Shown: piece after piece, positions 46,751 through 58,327 of the stretch | Layout of the letters: the number at the start of each line of letters is the position of its first letter | Numbering within the stretch: position 1 is the first letter of the stretch | Source of the DNA: Panaeolus papilionaceus | Lineage: Eukaryota > Basidiomycota > Agaricomycetes > Agaricales | NCBI GenBank assembly: GCA_015501605.1 | Contig: JADNRZ010000014.1 | Location: 124,001-188,000, forward strand | Direction: 5' to 3' | Length of the DNA stretch: 64,000 nucleotides | Made by a program: the position numbers and the translations under genes | Notes under the pieces: generated by a model | Databases searched by the model: none | Told to the model about the DNA's origin: nothing | Seen by the model: only the letters and a program-made list of their open reading frames with translations

Positions 46751-48345
46751 TCATCCTTGGTAAGATGGTGGAGCTTCTTCGTACTCGTTCACGGTTTTAA
46801 ATCCTCCCTTCTTCTCGTTTGAGCTTGGCGCCTTCCTGGAGCCTGACGATCCATCCTGTGTTGATCCCGATGCGTTGGCCCTTGACGGAGGAAGCGCAGA
46901 GGCGTATAACTGGGCAGCCGGCGTCACCGCTGGACCTGCTTTTCTTGGTACAGGGGGTGGAATTGTTGCTCCAGAAGAGGCACTTTTCTGGGTAATGTTA
47001 CTAAGCGTCGACAGTGTAGCAGCATATGCAGATTGTGGAGGGTTGAATCGATTCGGTGCTCGGGTCTCTGGGTTTGTTGGAGCACCTGATATGTACCCGC
47101 CAGGCATATGAGGTGCTCGTCCTGAACCCAATGTGTCCTGTGAACCAATGCCCCGTAATGACGGTCCGTCTGTATATGAAAGGTTCAAATCGCTTCCTGC
47201 CTGTGACGTTGGAACAGGAGCATATGAGTTGCGTGTGACAGTACTATGTCGATATCCGGCCGGGTCGTAGAAAGTACCTCCAGGTGGTGTTTCAGTCCCG
47301 TTTTTAGAGCTATAAAGCGTCGATGAGTCGAATAGGGGACCAGTTGGGCTATCGTGAGATGTCCATCCAGCGGGGTCATAGACCGTACCTCCACGGGGCG
47401 CCATACCTGCAGTCGGGCCCATTCCCATGCGTCCACTGTAGGCAGAATTGGGAGTCGTGTCATCGTAGAATGATGGAAGATTAGATCTGGATAGCTTCTC
47501 CTCCTGCCTCGTTTCTCTTCTTCTTTTTTGTCGTCGATACAACAGAATCAAGACAAGACCGATTAATGCTACGAGCCCAAGGAGACCCCCGACTGCTATC
47601 CCAGCAATAGCGCCTGATGACAGCTCCTTGCTCGCAGCAGCAGCAGCAGCAGATGTTTGCGATGGCGAAGATTTCGTAGATGAAGAAGCTGCGGTGGTGG
47701 ACGACGTGGTGGATGAGGAAGTGGATGGCAATTCCGTAAGGCTGTAAAACAAATAAGAAAGAAGTTCTAAAATAAACACCGCAACACGCACATGATTCCA
47801 TCCACAATTGCATATGGCTGTCCAGCACCCACTGATATTACGAGCGTATGCTGAGTGTTAGGTAGGTTCGTTCTCGACCAGACCACAGCAGAGGCAACTG
47901 TTTCCTTCCCACTCCCGTCATCACTGCCTGTATGGTCTTGAAGATCAACTAACGTTGGTGGTGCCCCATCAAGTGAGAGTGCTGTGTTGACAACATAGGG
48001 CCAAAGAGGCGACATGAAGTATATACCCGTTCCTATGAAAAGGTTGGTTTAGTTTTGTGATGCAACAAACACAATCGGGAGTTGTCCAGATGTACCATTA
48101 AATGTCAGCTCTGCGCGAGCCGACGGATTCTCAGCAAGCTTGTGATCACCTCCATAGTTAAGTGGTGTCGGCGCGGAGGTGTTCCATGCTGTTGGGAAGT
48201 AGGAAATCCTCGGATCGTTATCGTCAAGTGTTACATTTTGCAGATTTTGTCCGTTCACCGAAGAAGAACAAAAGATTAGAAGTAAAAGAGTTGTGGTCAG
48301 AAGACTCTTCAACGTCGATTGCCCATGGTCCGTAAATCCAGTCAT
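46751..48345 (-). CDS. Single-pass membrane protein with extracellular beta-type domain
   Basis: Three exons: 48345-48096, 48032-47792 and 47741-46751. It begins MTGFTDHGQSTLKSLLTT, then a hydrophobic signal segment (TLLLLIFCSSSVNG). The ectodomain starts QNVTLDDNDPRISYFPTAWN, with PSARAELTFNGTGIYFMSPL and LVISVGAGQPYAIVDGI. This pattern is common in agaricomycete surface proteins and resembles a carbohydrate-binding-like beta sandwich. A Ser/Thr-rich stalk follows (STSSSTTSSTTAASSS), then a membrane helix GAIAGIAVGGLLGLVALIGL with a basic stop (YRRQKRRRE). The tail of about 250 residues is cytosolic and disordered, with repeated GGT-YDPAGW/Y units and a final EYEEAPPSYQG that could bind WW domains. 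Function unknown; a wall sensor is a reasonable guess. Confidence 0.7.
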
Positions 48346-49158
48346 GTTGGTCTTTACAGTGCAGCCGGGTAATGGACCTGTTTTCAGTTTCTTGAAGCGT
48401 TTGAACCCCCGGCAGTAGAAATGAAGCCAGTGTTCCTTGAACGGAAGCCGCAAAAGTAACTGATGTTACAGATGTCGAGGAAAGGATAAAGATGGGTTGA
48501 CTACAGCCATGCACACTGCATGTTTACCCAATTTCAACATGTTTGCGGTCGTGGGTGTGCCTGTTGATGGAAGGATGGCATGACGTGAGATCCGGCCTTT
48601 GCCGCTGCAATGAATTTAGACTTTGTGGGCATCTAATCAGAAACGTGCTCAAAGTTTCTTTATGATAAGTAGACAGAATATACATTTCGATGTATGTGGA
48701 CATCCAAGCAAAGGGGACTCTACGAAGCAACAATACTACATGCCCTTATTATGAAATATTGTGGGATTCCGTTTTTGTTGATGCCTTTGCCAGCCTGAGG
48801 CGACCAACAAGGGATGTAATACAATCTTTTTTTAGAACATATAAATACCTCAGATGAAACGACGTCCTGTCGTCACAGTGTGTAGGAAGCAAAAGTCGCT
48901 GAAGGAAGCGCGGCGCAAATCTTCTCCGGGCCTGGCGCCTATCATCATCAACGCTTGGCCACTCCGAACCGATGCGCTCTGGGCCTGCAGATCGGCACAA
49001 ACATTGAAACACGAGACTATCAATAGCACCATACTACATTATGTAAACAACCTACCAACATATGTCCCATCAACCAGGTATCCTATATACAATACTAAAT
49101 AGAGACAGACAGTTAATGTGACAAAAACAAAGTGCAAAATAAACAATGCAAATGAAGC
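48346..49158. other. Intergenic, no gene seen
   Basis: About 800 bases separating two minus-strand genes. No frame with motifs, no RNA gene. Confidence 0.4.
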
Positions 49159-51714
49159 CTAAGTCCATCTATTCGGTTGTTGTGATGGATATTCTGAGGA
49201 AGGCGGGTAGTGGTAATGAGGAGATTGCGGTGATGAACTCGCTAATGGTGACTGAACTGGGTATAAGTTCTGATTTGGAGACGCATAAGGGTCATACCCC
49301 TGTTCATGATAGCTGGAGTGCATTGAATATGTGTCATCCTTGTAGCGCCCAGAAGGGAGGGCCGGAGAACTCGCGTTCCAATCTTGTCCACCATGATCCT
49401 TGGAGTAGGGTACGAATGCAACCTGCGACGAGTTCTCGTGATAATCCCACGGTCTCGAGTCTGGTGTTGGAAGTACAACATGCGAAGCTTGTGCTCTGCG
49501 TCCTTTCGCGGCGCGCTTGCGTCGCAAAACCACAACGACCACAACAGCAATCAGGCCTAAAGCAGCGGCTCCTCCAGCGGCAGATATGATGAGCACCATG
49601 TTATTCGACTTTTCCCCGTTTTTATCAGTCTTAGTTTTTGATCCAGCATTTGTACCATCTCCACCACCTTGCACGTTATCGAGGCGAACACTGGAAGGAA
49701 GGTTACTCGGAGCAGAGGTGGGTTGCTTTTCAACGCGACCAGTACCAACGATCACATAGGTACCGTTACTGGGTATATCGTGGATGTTGACATACAGGAA
49801 GGCGGGACCTGGTTGGAAGAGGTTAGGATTGGGTGGCAGCTGGGATACGTGCAAAGTAATGGAACCGTTCTTGTTCACGGTGAAGCTGTTGTCGAGTTGC
49901 AAGAATCTCTGTCCCATTTGCATGGCATGCGTACTGAATCCAGTGCGGATTAGCACGACCTTGGCCGACTCCGCTGCGTCATTGGCGGAACCTTTGTATG
50001 ACGATGCAGGAATGGTAATTTCGAAGTAACTGCCCCCATAAGATAGCCTACTGGCGACATTAACTGGCGATGGGCGAACCTCGGCGGAGAAGTATGAAGG
50101 ATAAAATATATTTGCGCGATACTCTGTTGGGAAAGCACCATCGAGAACCACATCGGCGTTAGGGTTAGAACCTGCCACAAGCACGGACGCGTCTGGAAGG
50201 AGAAGTGCAGTGGAATGGTACATGCGAGGAATTGTGGAATCAAGTAGGCCATCTTGTGACCAACGCTTCCCTCGTGGTGCATCAGGATCGTAGATAGCAG
50301 GCTTCAGAACCGGATTACCTGCAAGCGATTGACCGAAGGGCATCTGGGGAAACGGTGTATTGGGGGTGCCAGTTGTTGTGTATCCAGCAGTCCCGAACTC
50401 CGCACCGTTGAGAAGCAGGTATTTACCATTGGGTAAGGCGATGAATTGGGTCATGGACCGGCCTACAGGCATATCGTCGTCTTGTTCATACACAACTGCT
50501 TGCGACTTGTCGAGGGGCTCGGGGGTGATGCGCTGGCAATCTTTTGAGGCAGGGTGTGTCCAGGTGTCAATGGCTGGCCCTCCAAAGGTCCCCCACATTG
50601 AATCATCCATGTCAGATCCACCACAAAATACCATAGTTGGGGTATAATTATTCTTGGGTGTGAGGGGGAGCATGGCAGTGGCACCCGAGGCAGGATAGAC
50701 GCGCACAACTCCCTTGGGCATTGCGGGGAGTGGCGTTTCAACGTTGCTGTTGTAATCCCAGAGCGCTGTAAATGGAGAATGAGAAAGCGCAACTGCAGTA
50801 ATTATGAAAACATACTTGTCGAGAGGTTGGCCTGCATGAACATCTTTCCCGATGGCATGAGATAGGTATGAGCATATGCATTCAAGCCAGATGTTGTCAG
50901 CATAAATTGCATGACTTTCGGTTCCTCTGGACGTGGTGGATAGAACTCATAGGTAGGTTCCGATAAACCGTTAGAGTAGGCAGGATCTGTGTTCGGCCAC
51001 CACCGATTGATGTAACCACCTGATACGAATCCACCGATGATCACAATTTCACCTGTTCCAGTAGCCTCTGCGGCAGAATACCACCTTTCCCTTTTCATGA
51101 TTAGGTCGTTTTCGTCGTACCATTTGCAAGGCATCATGTCGAGATTGTCCGACGTTGTGCAAGGATTTACGATACGAATCGCTTTTCGTCCATCGAAATC
51201 CTTGTATGTCACGTCCCACATCCCTGTGTTGGCACCGGGATTCTTTTGGCTTCCAGCCTTTCCTCCTGGACCAACCGCGTCGTTTCCCCCAAAGGCAGCG
51301 TATGAGCCATTTGGAAGATGCATACCGGAGGCGCAGAAGACATTGCTTCTGACATCTTGAGTCTTAGCTTCTCTTTGTTCAATGTCCCTGCAAAGAGAAA
51401 ATAATTGAAGCCGCTGCTTCCAAAAAGGACACGACACGACCCACCAAACAGATGCCCAAGCAACATGACCAGCTACCTGAGCAGCGTTGTTCTCGGCCTT
51501 GTCCAAGATATAGACGCTGCGTTGATTTCCAAGGAACATCTAAGCCTTTTTGGTCAAGAAAAAGCGGGTGACCTTATACAAAAATTCTACACACCATCAA
51601 TGCACTAACTTTTGTATGACCACCATCCTCAAAACCGTTTGGCGTGATGCCTCTGGAAGCGGATATAAGGAAACCCAGAGTCAAAGCCCGAATAGATAGC
51701 CACGATACTGGCAT
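49159..51714 (-). CDS. GLOX: Glyoxal oxidase-type copper radical oxidase with C-terminal membrane anchor
   Basis: Oxidises aldehydes to acids with release of H2O2 that can feed peroxidases. Four exons: 51714-51595, 51539-51445, 51387-50816 and 50765-49159. Signal peptide MPVSWLSIRALTLGFLISAS. Family blocks: MMFLGNQRSVYILDKAENNA, then NVFCASGMHLPNGSYAAFGG with the Cys of the Cys-Tyr cross-link, RWYSAAEATGTGEIVIIGGF with its Tyr partner, ESTI-type centre IPRMYHSTALLLPDASVLVA with the axial Tyr and a copper His (YHS), and TGFSTHAMQMGQRFLQL with the second copper His. All five catalytic residues expected from Phanerochaete glyoxal oxidase are present. After the catalytic domain come a stalk, a membrane helix (MVLIISAAGGAAALGLIAVV) with basic stop RRKRAAKGRR, and a Tyr/Pro/Ser-rich cytosolic tail ending QQPNRWT. 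The anchored form would hold H2O2 production at the hyphal surface. Confidence 0.9.
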
Positions 51715-52754
51715 GGAGCCACCTAGAAGAAGAGAAATAACAGAAAAAGAGCGTTGAAAACGAAGGGATAGGTGATGGAACAATAATGGACGGGAATAAG
51801 TCGAGATTCGAGAATCTGAAAGAGAAAAAACATCTCTGCCATCACCGCAACCCACTGTATCGACTCAGACACCGTGATGACATTGTCAGTTTGATATTCA
51901 GGACGGTTGCATGGGGACTCGAAACCTGCCCTGAAATCTAGCGACGAATTCTCCGATATCGGATACGCACACGCGTGTGCAAACCTGGGGAAATGCTGTG
52001 ACTTTTGCCGCTCTTTGCCCAAGAACACCATCAGGAAACAGCTGTGAAGAGAAGAGAACAGGTGGCTGATAACGTTGCGAGTCATGGGTAGCAATGTGAG
52101 GATGCGAGATAATAATTATGTGAATAACCATGGAACTTGAGGATGTATAAGCGCAAAATATATATATCGAGACTGATTTGCTCGCTTCAGAACTTTGACC
52201 GTGGATTGCCTTTGCAGGTCTCATCGTGAGATAAGCAGTATATTTCATGAAATCACGAAATCATTGTTTTGAATGTTGCGTCCACTTACAACGGATTCAG
52301 CGGACTTTCGTGTGTGCGAGAATGAATTCTTCAAGTGAAATCAGGCGTTAGAGGAATCTGTCACTGTTTTTGTTTTAATTTAACTAGGTAATTAATTAAT
52401 CGTGATAATGGTAAACACATACCTACGTTTACCTTGAAATTGTAGGCAGTGGATGTGGGGTGAGTGTCAAGTCAAGCGAACATATCAGTCGCGTCTATCA
52501 TAAACCTTTCAAGCTCCGATTTACAGTCAGCCATTCATGCACGTCAGTTCAGGTGTTCATGTCAGTCCTAGTCTCAGTCCTTTCATAGCTTGACTCCTTC
52601 AAGTTGTACCAACAATGTTAATCGGATGATTCACCCTAGGCGTTCTCTTGCTTTTCATCGACACCACCGACGCTTCTGTGACCTGAAGTATGTCGGGCTG
52701 CCCATTCAATGAGGTGCGCGCGCTTGGTCAGTCTCCCACCAGAGTTACCATATC
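51715..52754. other. Intergenic, upstream of glyoxal oxidase
   Basis: About 1 kb up to the tRNA-Ala. A TATATATA tract lies near 52160, too far from the ATG at 51714 to call a TATA box with confidence. No gene is supported. Confidence 0.35.
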
Positions 52755-52835
52755 GGGCGCATGGTGTAGTTGGTTATCACGCTCGCTTAGCATCGTATTT
52801 GCGAGAGGTGTTGGGTTCAATTCCCAATGCGTCCA
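52755..52835 (+). tRNA. tRNA-Ala(AGC) with a 7-nt intron
   Basis: Same tRNA as at 40136-40221: acceptor GGGCGCA/TGCGTCC, anticodon stem CTCGC/GCGAG, loop TTAGCA-T, T arm TTGGG-TTCAATT-CCCAA, discriminator A. The intron is only 7 bases. A T-run (TTGTTTTT) follows immediately. Confidence 0.92.
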
Positions 52836-52869
52836 TTGTTTTTGACTTTTGTCAGTTACACCAAGAAGA

Positions 52870-53104
52870 TTCAGAGTCATGAGCCGGTGATCCTCCTCAT
52901 ACACATATAAGAGTTACGAGTGTGCTACCGTAACGGGAACCAGAAATGAACGCTCGCAGGAGAGCTCGCTTCTCGAAATGAGGAATATCAATATATTAGA
53001 GATTTTACTAACATCATCGGGTTACGAATGTGTTAGGTTGCGGAGGCTTTGGCCGGTCGCGACGAGAAACTCAAATTGTGAGAGAGTCGAGTCGCGACCG
53101 CACG
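52870..53104 (+). repeat. Hairpin-ended repeat, left part, interrupted by the KDZ element
   Basis: This shares TATAAGAGTTACGAGT with the minus strand of 43557-43733 and CGGTCGCGACGAGAAAC with 44033. It ends at the target site ACCGCACG (53097-53104), which is repeated after the inserted element at 61691-61698. The left boundary is uncertain. Confidence 0.5.
53097..53104 (+). repeat. 8-bp target site duplication, left
   Basis: ACCGCACG directly before the left inverted repeat; the identical 8 bases follow the right inverted repeat at 61691-61698. Confidence 0.9.
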
Positions 53105-53463
53105 CACCTGTGGTTACCGTATCAGCCTTGTGATTCTAGGCGTCGGATCACCCGATCACCCCTCTGGAATTGTAGGGAAAATTCCCTTCCAGATAGACTC
53201 TTCAGAAACCCTCCAAAATACGAGGGACTTGGAGAAAAAAAAGTAGATACCTAGGGTAGGGTAGGGGTAGGGGTATACCGGCAACCTCCGGGACACCATC
53301 AGGAGGTGTTACCGGTCCGTCGCTCACCATCAATCCCGACCCCACGCTGTCACCGACATCACGCGCTTCGTCAGCGCCATCAAACATGTTGAGCTCGTCG
53401 TTGCGCACAATGAGCTCGAGTATTTCACTCAATATTCACTCAAAAAATACAGAAAAAATTGTA
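53105..53463 (+). repeat. Left terminal inverted repeat of the KDZ element
   Basis: About 359 bp, matching the reverse complement of 61332-61690 without any length difference (position pairs all sum to 114795). The similarity continues inward with a few mismatches through an A/T-rich tract (TTAATTAATT). Confidence 0.9.
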
Positions 53464-53521
53464 GATTAATTAATTTAATTAAATAAACATATTTAAATAT
53501 AATAAACGATTAAAGAGCACT

Positions 53522-56500
53522 TCAATGACTATCAAGAGACATTTCCATCAAAAGAAAGGCCTCCTCCTCTGCTTGTTGTTCCTGTTCCTCCTCCTCTTGT
53601 TCAGCTGCCTCTTCTGATGATTCCGCAACGGATCCGCGTGTGGTGAGAGATATGGGGGAAGAAGGCACCGTGGTGGGGATTTGGGAACCCTCAATGCTAA
53701 CACCTTCATCCAGGGTTCCCGAGAATCCCGGGAGCTTGAGCAGGCCCTTCATGCGCGTGATGTGAACGTCATTCTTCAGTTTGAGAGAGATAAGGCGTAG
53801 GTGGATTTGGTGGGCAAGAAGGGGTTGTGTTTCAGAGAGGGTGTCGACGTGGTGAGCGAGGAAAGCCTCCTCGTCGCGAATGTAGGTGGTAAGTCGGCGG
53901 ATTTCAATGTTGAGCCTCTTGATTTCGTCGCGCGCACCCTTGATCTTGAAGAACTGGTCCACAAGGGTTCGCGACCCTGCCTTTGCCCAGTCTCGCTGAC
54001 GAACGTCCTCGCGCGTGTCGGAAAGCAAGTCAAAGTCTGCGAGCTGGGTGTACTGCACGACTTGATCCCACGTGAGCACACCCCGCCCAACAGACTTTGC
54101 TGCAGCGTTGTAGTCCTCCACGGCGCTACGAATGGCTTGAGAACGGGCCTTGAGCGCTTTCCCAATTTGCTGTCGCATTTTGTAGCCTGTAGCGTTGTAA
54201 AACAATAGGAAAGATCAGATAAAAAGAAAAAATACTCACCAGTTTGCGACATGTTCATTTTCGTCAACTCAAATAACCGCGCCACAACTAGACCCTCCAA
54301 ACGGTCGACGGCAGCGCGATACCGGCGTAGATACACCAGCTGCTGCGTCTCCTCCCACTCCTTGTCACCGGGTATCCAGCGATCTTCGGGCTTGATGTCC
54401 AGCTTGACCTCTAATCCATGAATCATATCCATCTCGCGCCGATGACGTTCTTGAAGCTGTCGGCGTTTGGTTTCATTGCGGCGGGTTTCGTCAGGTGTGG
54501 TGTTGATGGTGGATGGGGTCAGTGAAATCCATTGGGATTCAGCGGCCGTCAGCAGGACTCTAGGAGGATATATTCAATGTAATATATCAATAGGTGGATA
54601 CAAGATAGACGTACTGGGTCTTATAGAAGCTCTGCAGCTTCTGATAATACTCCATCTTAAGGGTCTCCTCTTCAGGCTCGCGCGAGAGATTTGTGAGGTA
54701 ATTACTTTCCTCTGTTAGCCACCGTTGAAATAGAGCCGTGTCCTTGCCGAGGCCTTGTTGGTGCATTTGCTGGAAGAGAGCGCCTTCACGAGCGATGATG
54801 TCGAGGGCTCGTTTGTAACTATTTACAATGAATGAACCTGAATAAAATATATGTGGTCAGCGGCAAATGATAAAGGTATAGCAGTATGGTACTTAATGAA
54901 AGGTATGTATCTTCTGAGTCTGTGTGCTTAACAAATCCGTTGATAGTCTGGCGGCGATGGAAAATACTTGAGGAGCGCGTTGATGGTGCGAGGCCGTTTG
55001 AAAGCGAGAAATAAGGTTCGCATCCCTCAAAGGGATCGAGGCCTGTACCGTCGATGTACGCTGCGAGGTTCTTCAGTTGGCATTTGCGGTTGTGGGCATG
55101 GCCGTGGAAGTTGCCAACGAGGAAACGTGTGCGCAGTTCTTCTGCCCGTGGTCCTAAAGCGCTATTCTTCAGCGTCGTCCCGAACTTGCAACCAATGTCG
55201 TAGCCTATAGCGAGGTCGCTGCCGAAGGCATCCAGAAGGCGTTCAACGGCGGCGAGGGGGTATTTGGATCTAGACGTGAGGGAGGTGATGACGGTGAAGA
55301 GGAAGAGGTAGATGTGGGAATTTACTCACTGTTCTCCGCTTCTCACCATGTCCATCACCAGCAGGACATGGGAATGGCGGCATAGGACGAGGAATATACC
55401 TGTCTCATCAAATATTCCCCACATCCTCGCTGTCTTCTCGTTTGCCATGTTCTTCCAGCGGTCATCACATCCATTGGGATCTGTCTGTTAATTCTGGTAA
55501 GTAATGGTTATTATGATAATGAAAATGTGCTTACCACTTCTGTTTTCTGGGGAATGAGAGCCACAGAACCCTTACCCCACCTGTCAACCTCTTCCCGTGA
55601 GAGGTAATAGTCACCTCGGACAACGCGTGGGTCGTGGCGTTCGTGATTCTCACCCAGCTCTCTTCCTCCCTCCACCTCCTCTGTTTTGTCTCGTCGTGCC
55701 AGTCTCTTCAACGAATCGTTTCCGTCCATGGTCAGTAACATGGAGAACTTCAAGTCTGGTTCTCCTTGAAGTTTGTAAGTGCACGGCACACATGCGTGTC
55801 TCAGTCTCCACCCTTTCTGGTCTCTGCCTAATGCAGTGTTGATCCTCTCATCAACAATGCCCAATATATCAAGGTAAGTGTCATATGCAACCGAGAATTG
55901 CTTACTGATGTATGATTGGTAGGGGCTACGATGCAAGTCGCACAGCGTCCTTGTGAATGCCTGGATTGAGAGACGAGGACAACGAAGGGATGCTGCGCGA
56001 AAGAGCTCCAAAGTCCGGATTGTGAAACCAACAGTCGGCGCTTCTGGCGCACATGGTATCATTCCGTGACGAACAAATGAGGCTGCTAGGGATGGCAAGT
56101 CGGTGTACAAGGGTACGGCCACTCGGGAAACACCTGGTGTCGAGGTAAGTTCACATTTATTCCATCCCAAGTCCCAACATACCATAGGTATCAATTCTTC
56201 GGACAGGGAAATCCCCTTCCCTTTCAGCCTGGTATTCTGGATATTCCGGTGGGTTCTCGTTTACAAACGTTTTATCTCCCTGTCGGTGACTCCACACTAG
56301 ATACGCCTCCAGCATTTCAGGCATCTGGGAGGCAAACGCCAGAACCCGCTTTTCAATTGCATCGCGACGCGTTCGCGTGTCCCGCTTTCTTCGTTTTCTA
56401 TTTTTAATATGATTATCAGTAAATGTTTTAATATGAATGAGGCTCAAGTAGCTTACCTAGGTGCATGATCTTGCAATAGGGACTCAACAATCTCCTCAAA

Positions 56501-56833
56501 CTCGCCTCCGTGGTTGCTGATATCCAAGACCTCCCGTCCCTCCATTACAGCCAACAGCCTTGCCTGTACCTCGCCGTTTGTTTGCGCGTCCCCCATATCC
56601 ACGTCCATCCAGCCACCTACATCGTCATCGTTGTCGCCCAGCTCGTCACTGTGATCCATATTCAAACCCATGCGACTGAGGAACGCCTTTCTTCGTCGCT
56701 CGCGCATCTCCCTGTGCTGCTTTCGTGCACTCAACTGATAATCTCCAAGCTGTTTTCGAGACAATGCCTTCCCTGAATGTGCCTTTCCGTTGATGTCAGT
56801 GCCCATGATTCGGGCGACCTTTATGGTTGGCAT
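53522..56833 (-). CDS. KDZ-type transposase
   Basis: Transposase of the Kyakuja-Dileera-Zisupton class, with an RNase H fold. Eight exons: 56833-56457, 56397-56183, 56133-55535, 55484-55330, 55269-54893, 54837-54615, 54559-54240 and 54186-53522. Start MPTIKVARIMGTDINGKAHS. Recognised segments: LPSLAASFVRHGMIPCAPEA, ISKQFSVAYDTYLDI, ERINTALGRD, ACVPCTYKLQGEPDLKFSML, LTMDGNDSLKRLARR (the family's MDGN-SLKR block), RGDYYLSREEVDRW, DDRWKNMANEKTARMWGIFD, ETGIFLVLCRHSHVLLVMDM, AIGYDIGCKF, and GNFHGHAHNRKCQL. The acidic candidates for catalysis are the Asp residues of MDGN, GIFDETG and GYDIGC; I cannot assign the exact triad. The C-terminal 400 residues are coiled and charged, ending in a Glu/Gln-rich tract. 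No broken frame is seen, so the gene may be active. Confidence 0.88.
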
Positions 56834-58049
56834 GTTGTATGTTTTAGATGTGACAGTCGTCAAACCAGGCCACGGGGTAGTAAGAATATGGTATGTTTCG
56901 TGTCTAAACTTGATGTTTTTCTTGCTTGAATTCATCACGTGAAACAGGTTAAACCATACCCCTATCTGCCCTATCTCCTCAAAAACATACTTCGGTGAGT
57001 ACATACAGCACATATGAGTAACTTTTGGATATAATGACATATCGGACATTTCAAGGAACCATTGTCTGCTACTTACAACGTGCCAGATACGTTCGAATGG
57101 CTTCGTTTGCATTCACTCAAGGCTGAACATATTCTCAAGGTCAGTAAGCCCTCCCTTTGCTTGCTTTACAATGCCACACGACACCTAATGTACCATGTTT
57201 GCTTCGGTAGGGTGTAATGGCAGTATATACACCATATTCCTCGTCACCGGGCCTTGCAGGCTTTTCGCCCGCGCCAGAATTAGCATAGATGTAATGTTAG
57301 AGCACCAGGCTGGTTACCCTATGTACATTCAGCGTTTTATATAGCATAATTTCGATATTTCTATATTTTAAGATCATGTGTCTATCGATTGAGAATGTTT
57401 TTGACGAAATCCGAAGAGATATTGGTGCCCCACATTGGGCGAACAGGAAAGTGGTCGAAATACTCGTTAGGCGCCCTATTGATGTATTGATCATTTCGAG
57501 AGCATCGAACGTTCACAACATCAAAAACCAGCACTTATTCTTTTATATCTTCATCAATTCTTACTCAAATCTGGAGATGCTACCCTCGTTTTAATCGCGC
57601 GTTTAAGCGCTTTCATATGCCGTCCTTTATATGGTAAACGAATAAAAACTCGCATTGCAAAATACGTATTAGTGTAAAAACAGTCGATTTTTGGCAAAAT
57701 TCGGAGTCTGATATTTCACTCTTTTGTTTCGGAATTTATGACTAAATACATCTGAGAGTATTATAACGACTTTAAAATATGAATCCGATGCATCTACCAT
57801 CCACTGTGAACATGCCGAGAAAAAACATAAATAAATCTCTGAATTAATACAAACAGTAACTCTGCGTATTTTTATACAGAACAACTTTGATTATTATACA
57901 ATGTGAGATATATTTCAATTAAAAATACTCGAAAGGCGTCCAAGCTGAAAGAACTAATAGATTTAACACAATGGTACATCACAATGTTCAGACTCATATT
58001 TCCCTACTCGTATGCGTTATGTTTGATTTTTTGACATAATCTAATACTA
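56834..58049. other. A/T-rich spacer inside the KDZ element
   Basis: About 1.2 kb upstream of the transposase. A/T-rich from 57300 on, with a 72-codon plus-strand frame at 57376 that has no known motif. It probably holds the transposase promoter. Confidence 0.4.
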
Positions 58050-58247
58050 TTAACCTATTAAAAGTCTTTGAACACTATCCGATAGTGGTGGACAGTCTAA
58101 TACATGTGCAGCGATATTGTTTTGTCGTACTGCATCCCGGTACTGAGTCCCGGATTTAGTTCCAAATAAGGTAATTCTGCACATTGGACATGAAGTTGTG
58201 TTGTGCTCGCCTTCACACTTTCGAGAGTAACAAATCAATCCAGCCAT
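58050..58247 (-). pseudogene. RING-finger-like fragment
   Basis: A 65-codon frame reads CYSRKCEGEHNTTSCPMCR followed by ITLFG, the look of the second half of a RING domain (Cys/His pairs and final CPMCR). The first half of a RING is not visible upstream. It may be the last exon of a longer gene or a captured fragment. Confidence 0.4.
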
Positions 58248-58327
58248 TTAAAAAGAAGAAAAAAATATGAGAATGATTCCATACATATACTGCAGCTCTA
58301 CATATAAAAATGTAGCAAAAAAATAAA

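Noticed and set aside
53202..53432. 76-codon frame in the left inverted repeat, with an identical copy at 61363-61593
   Set aside because: The two copies are identical simply because the inverted repeats are identical. The peptide has no known motif and no splice or promoter support.
57376..57594. 72-codon plus-strand frame in the KDZ element spacer
   Set aside because: A/T-rich region, no motif, and no upstream or downstream exons that extend it.
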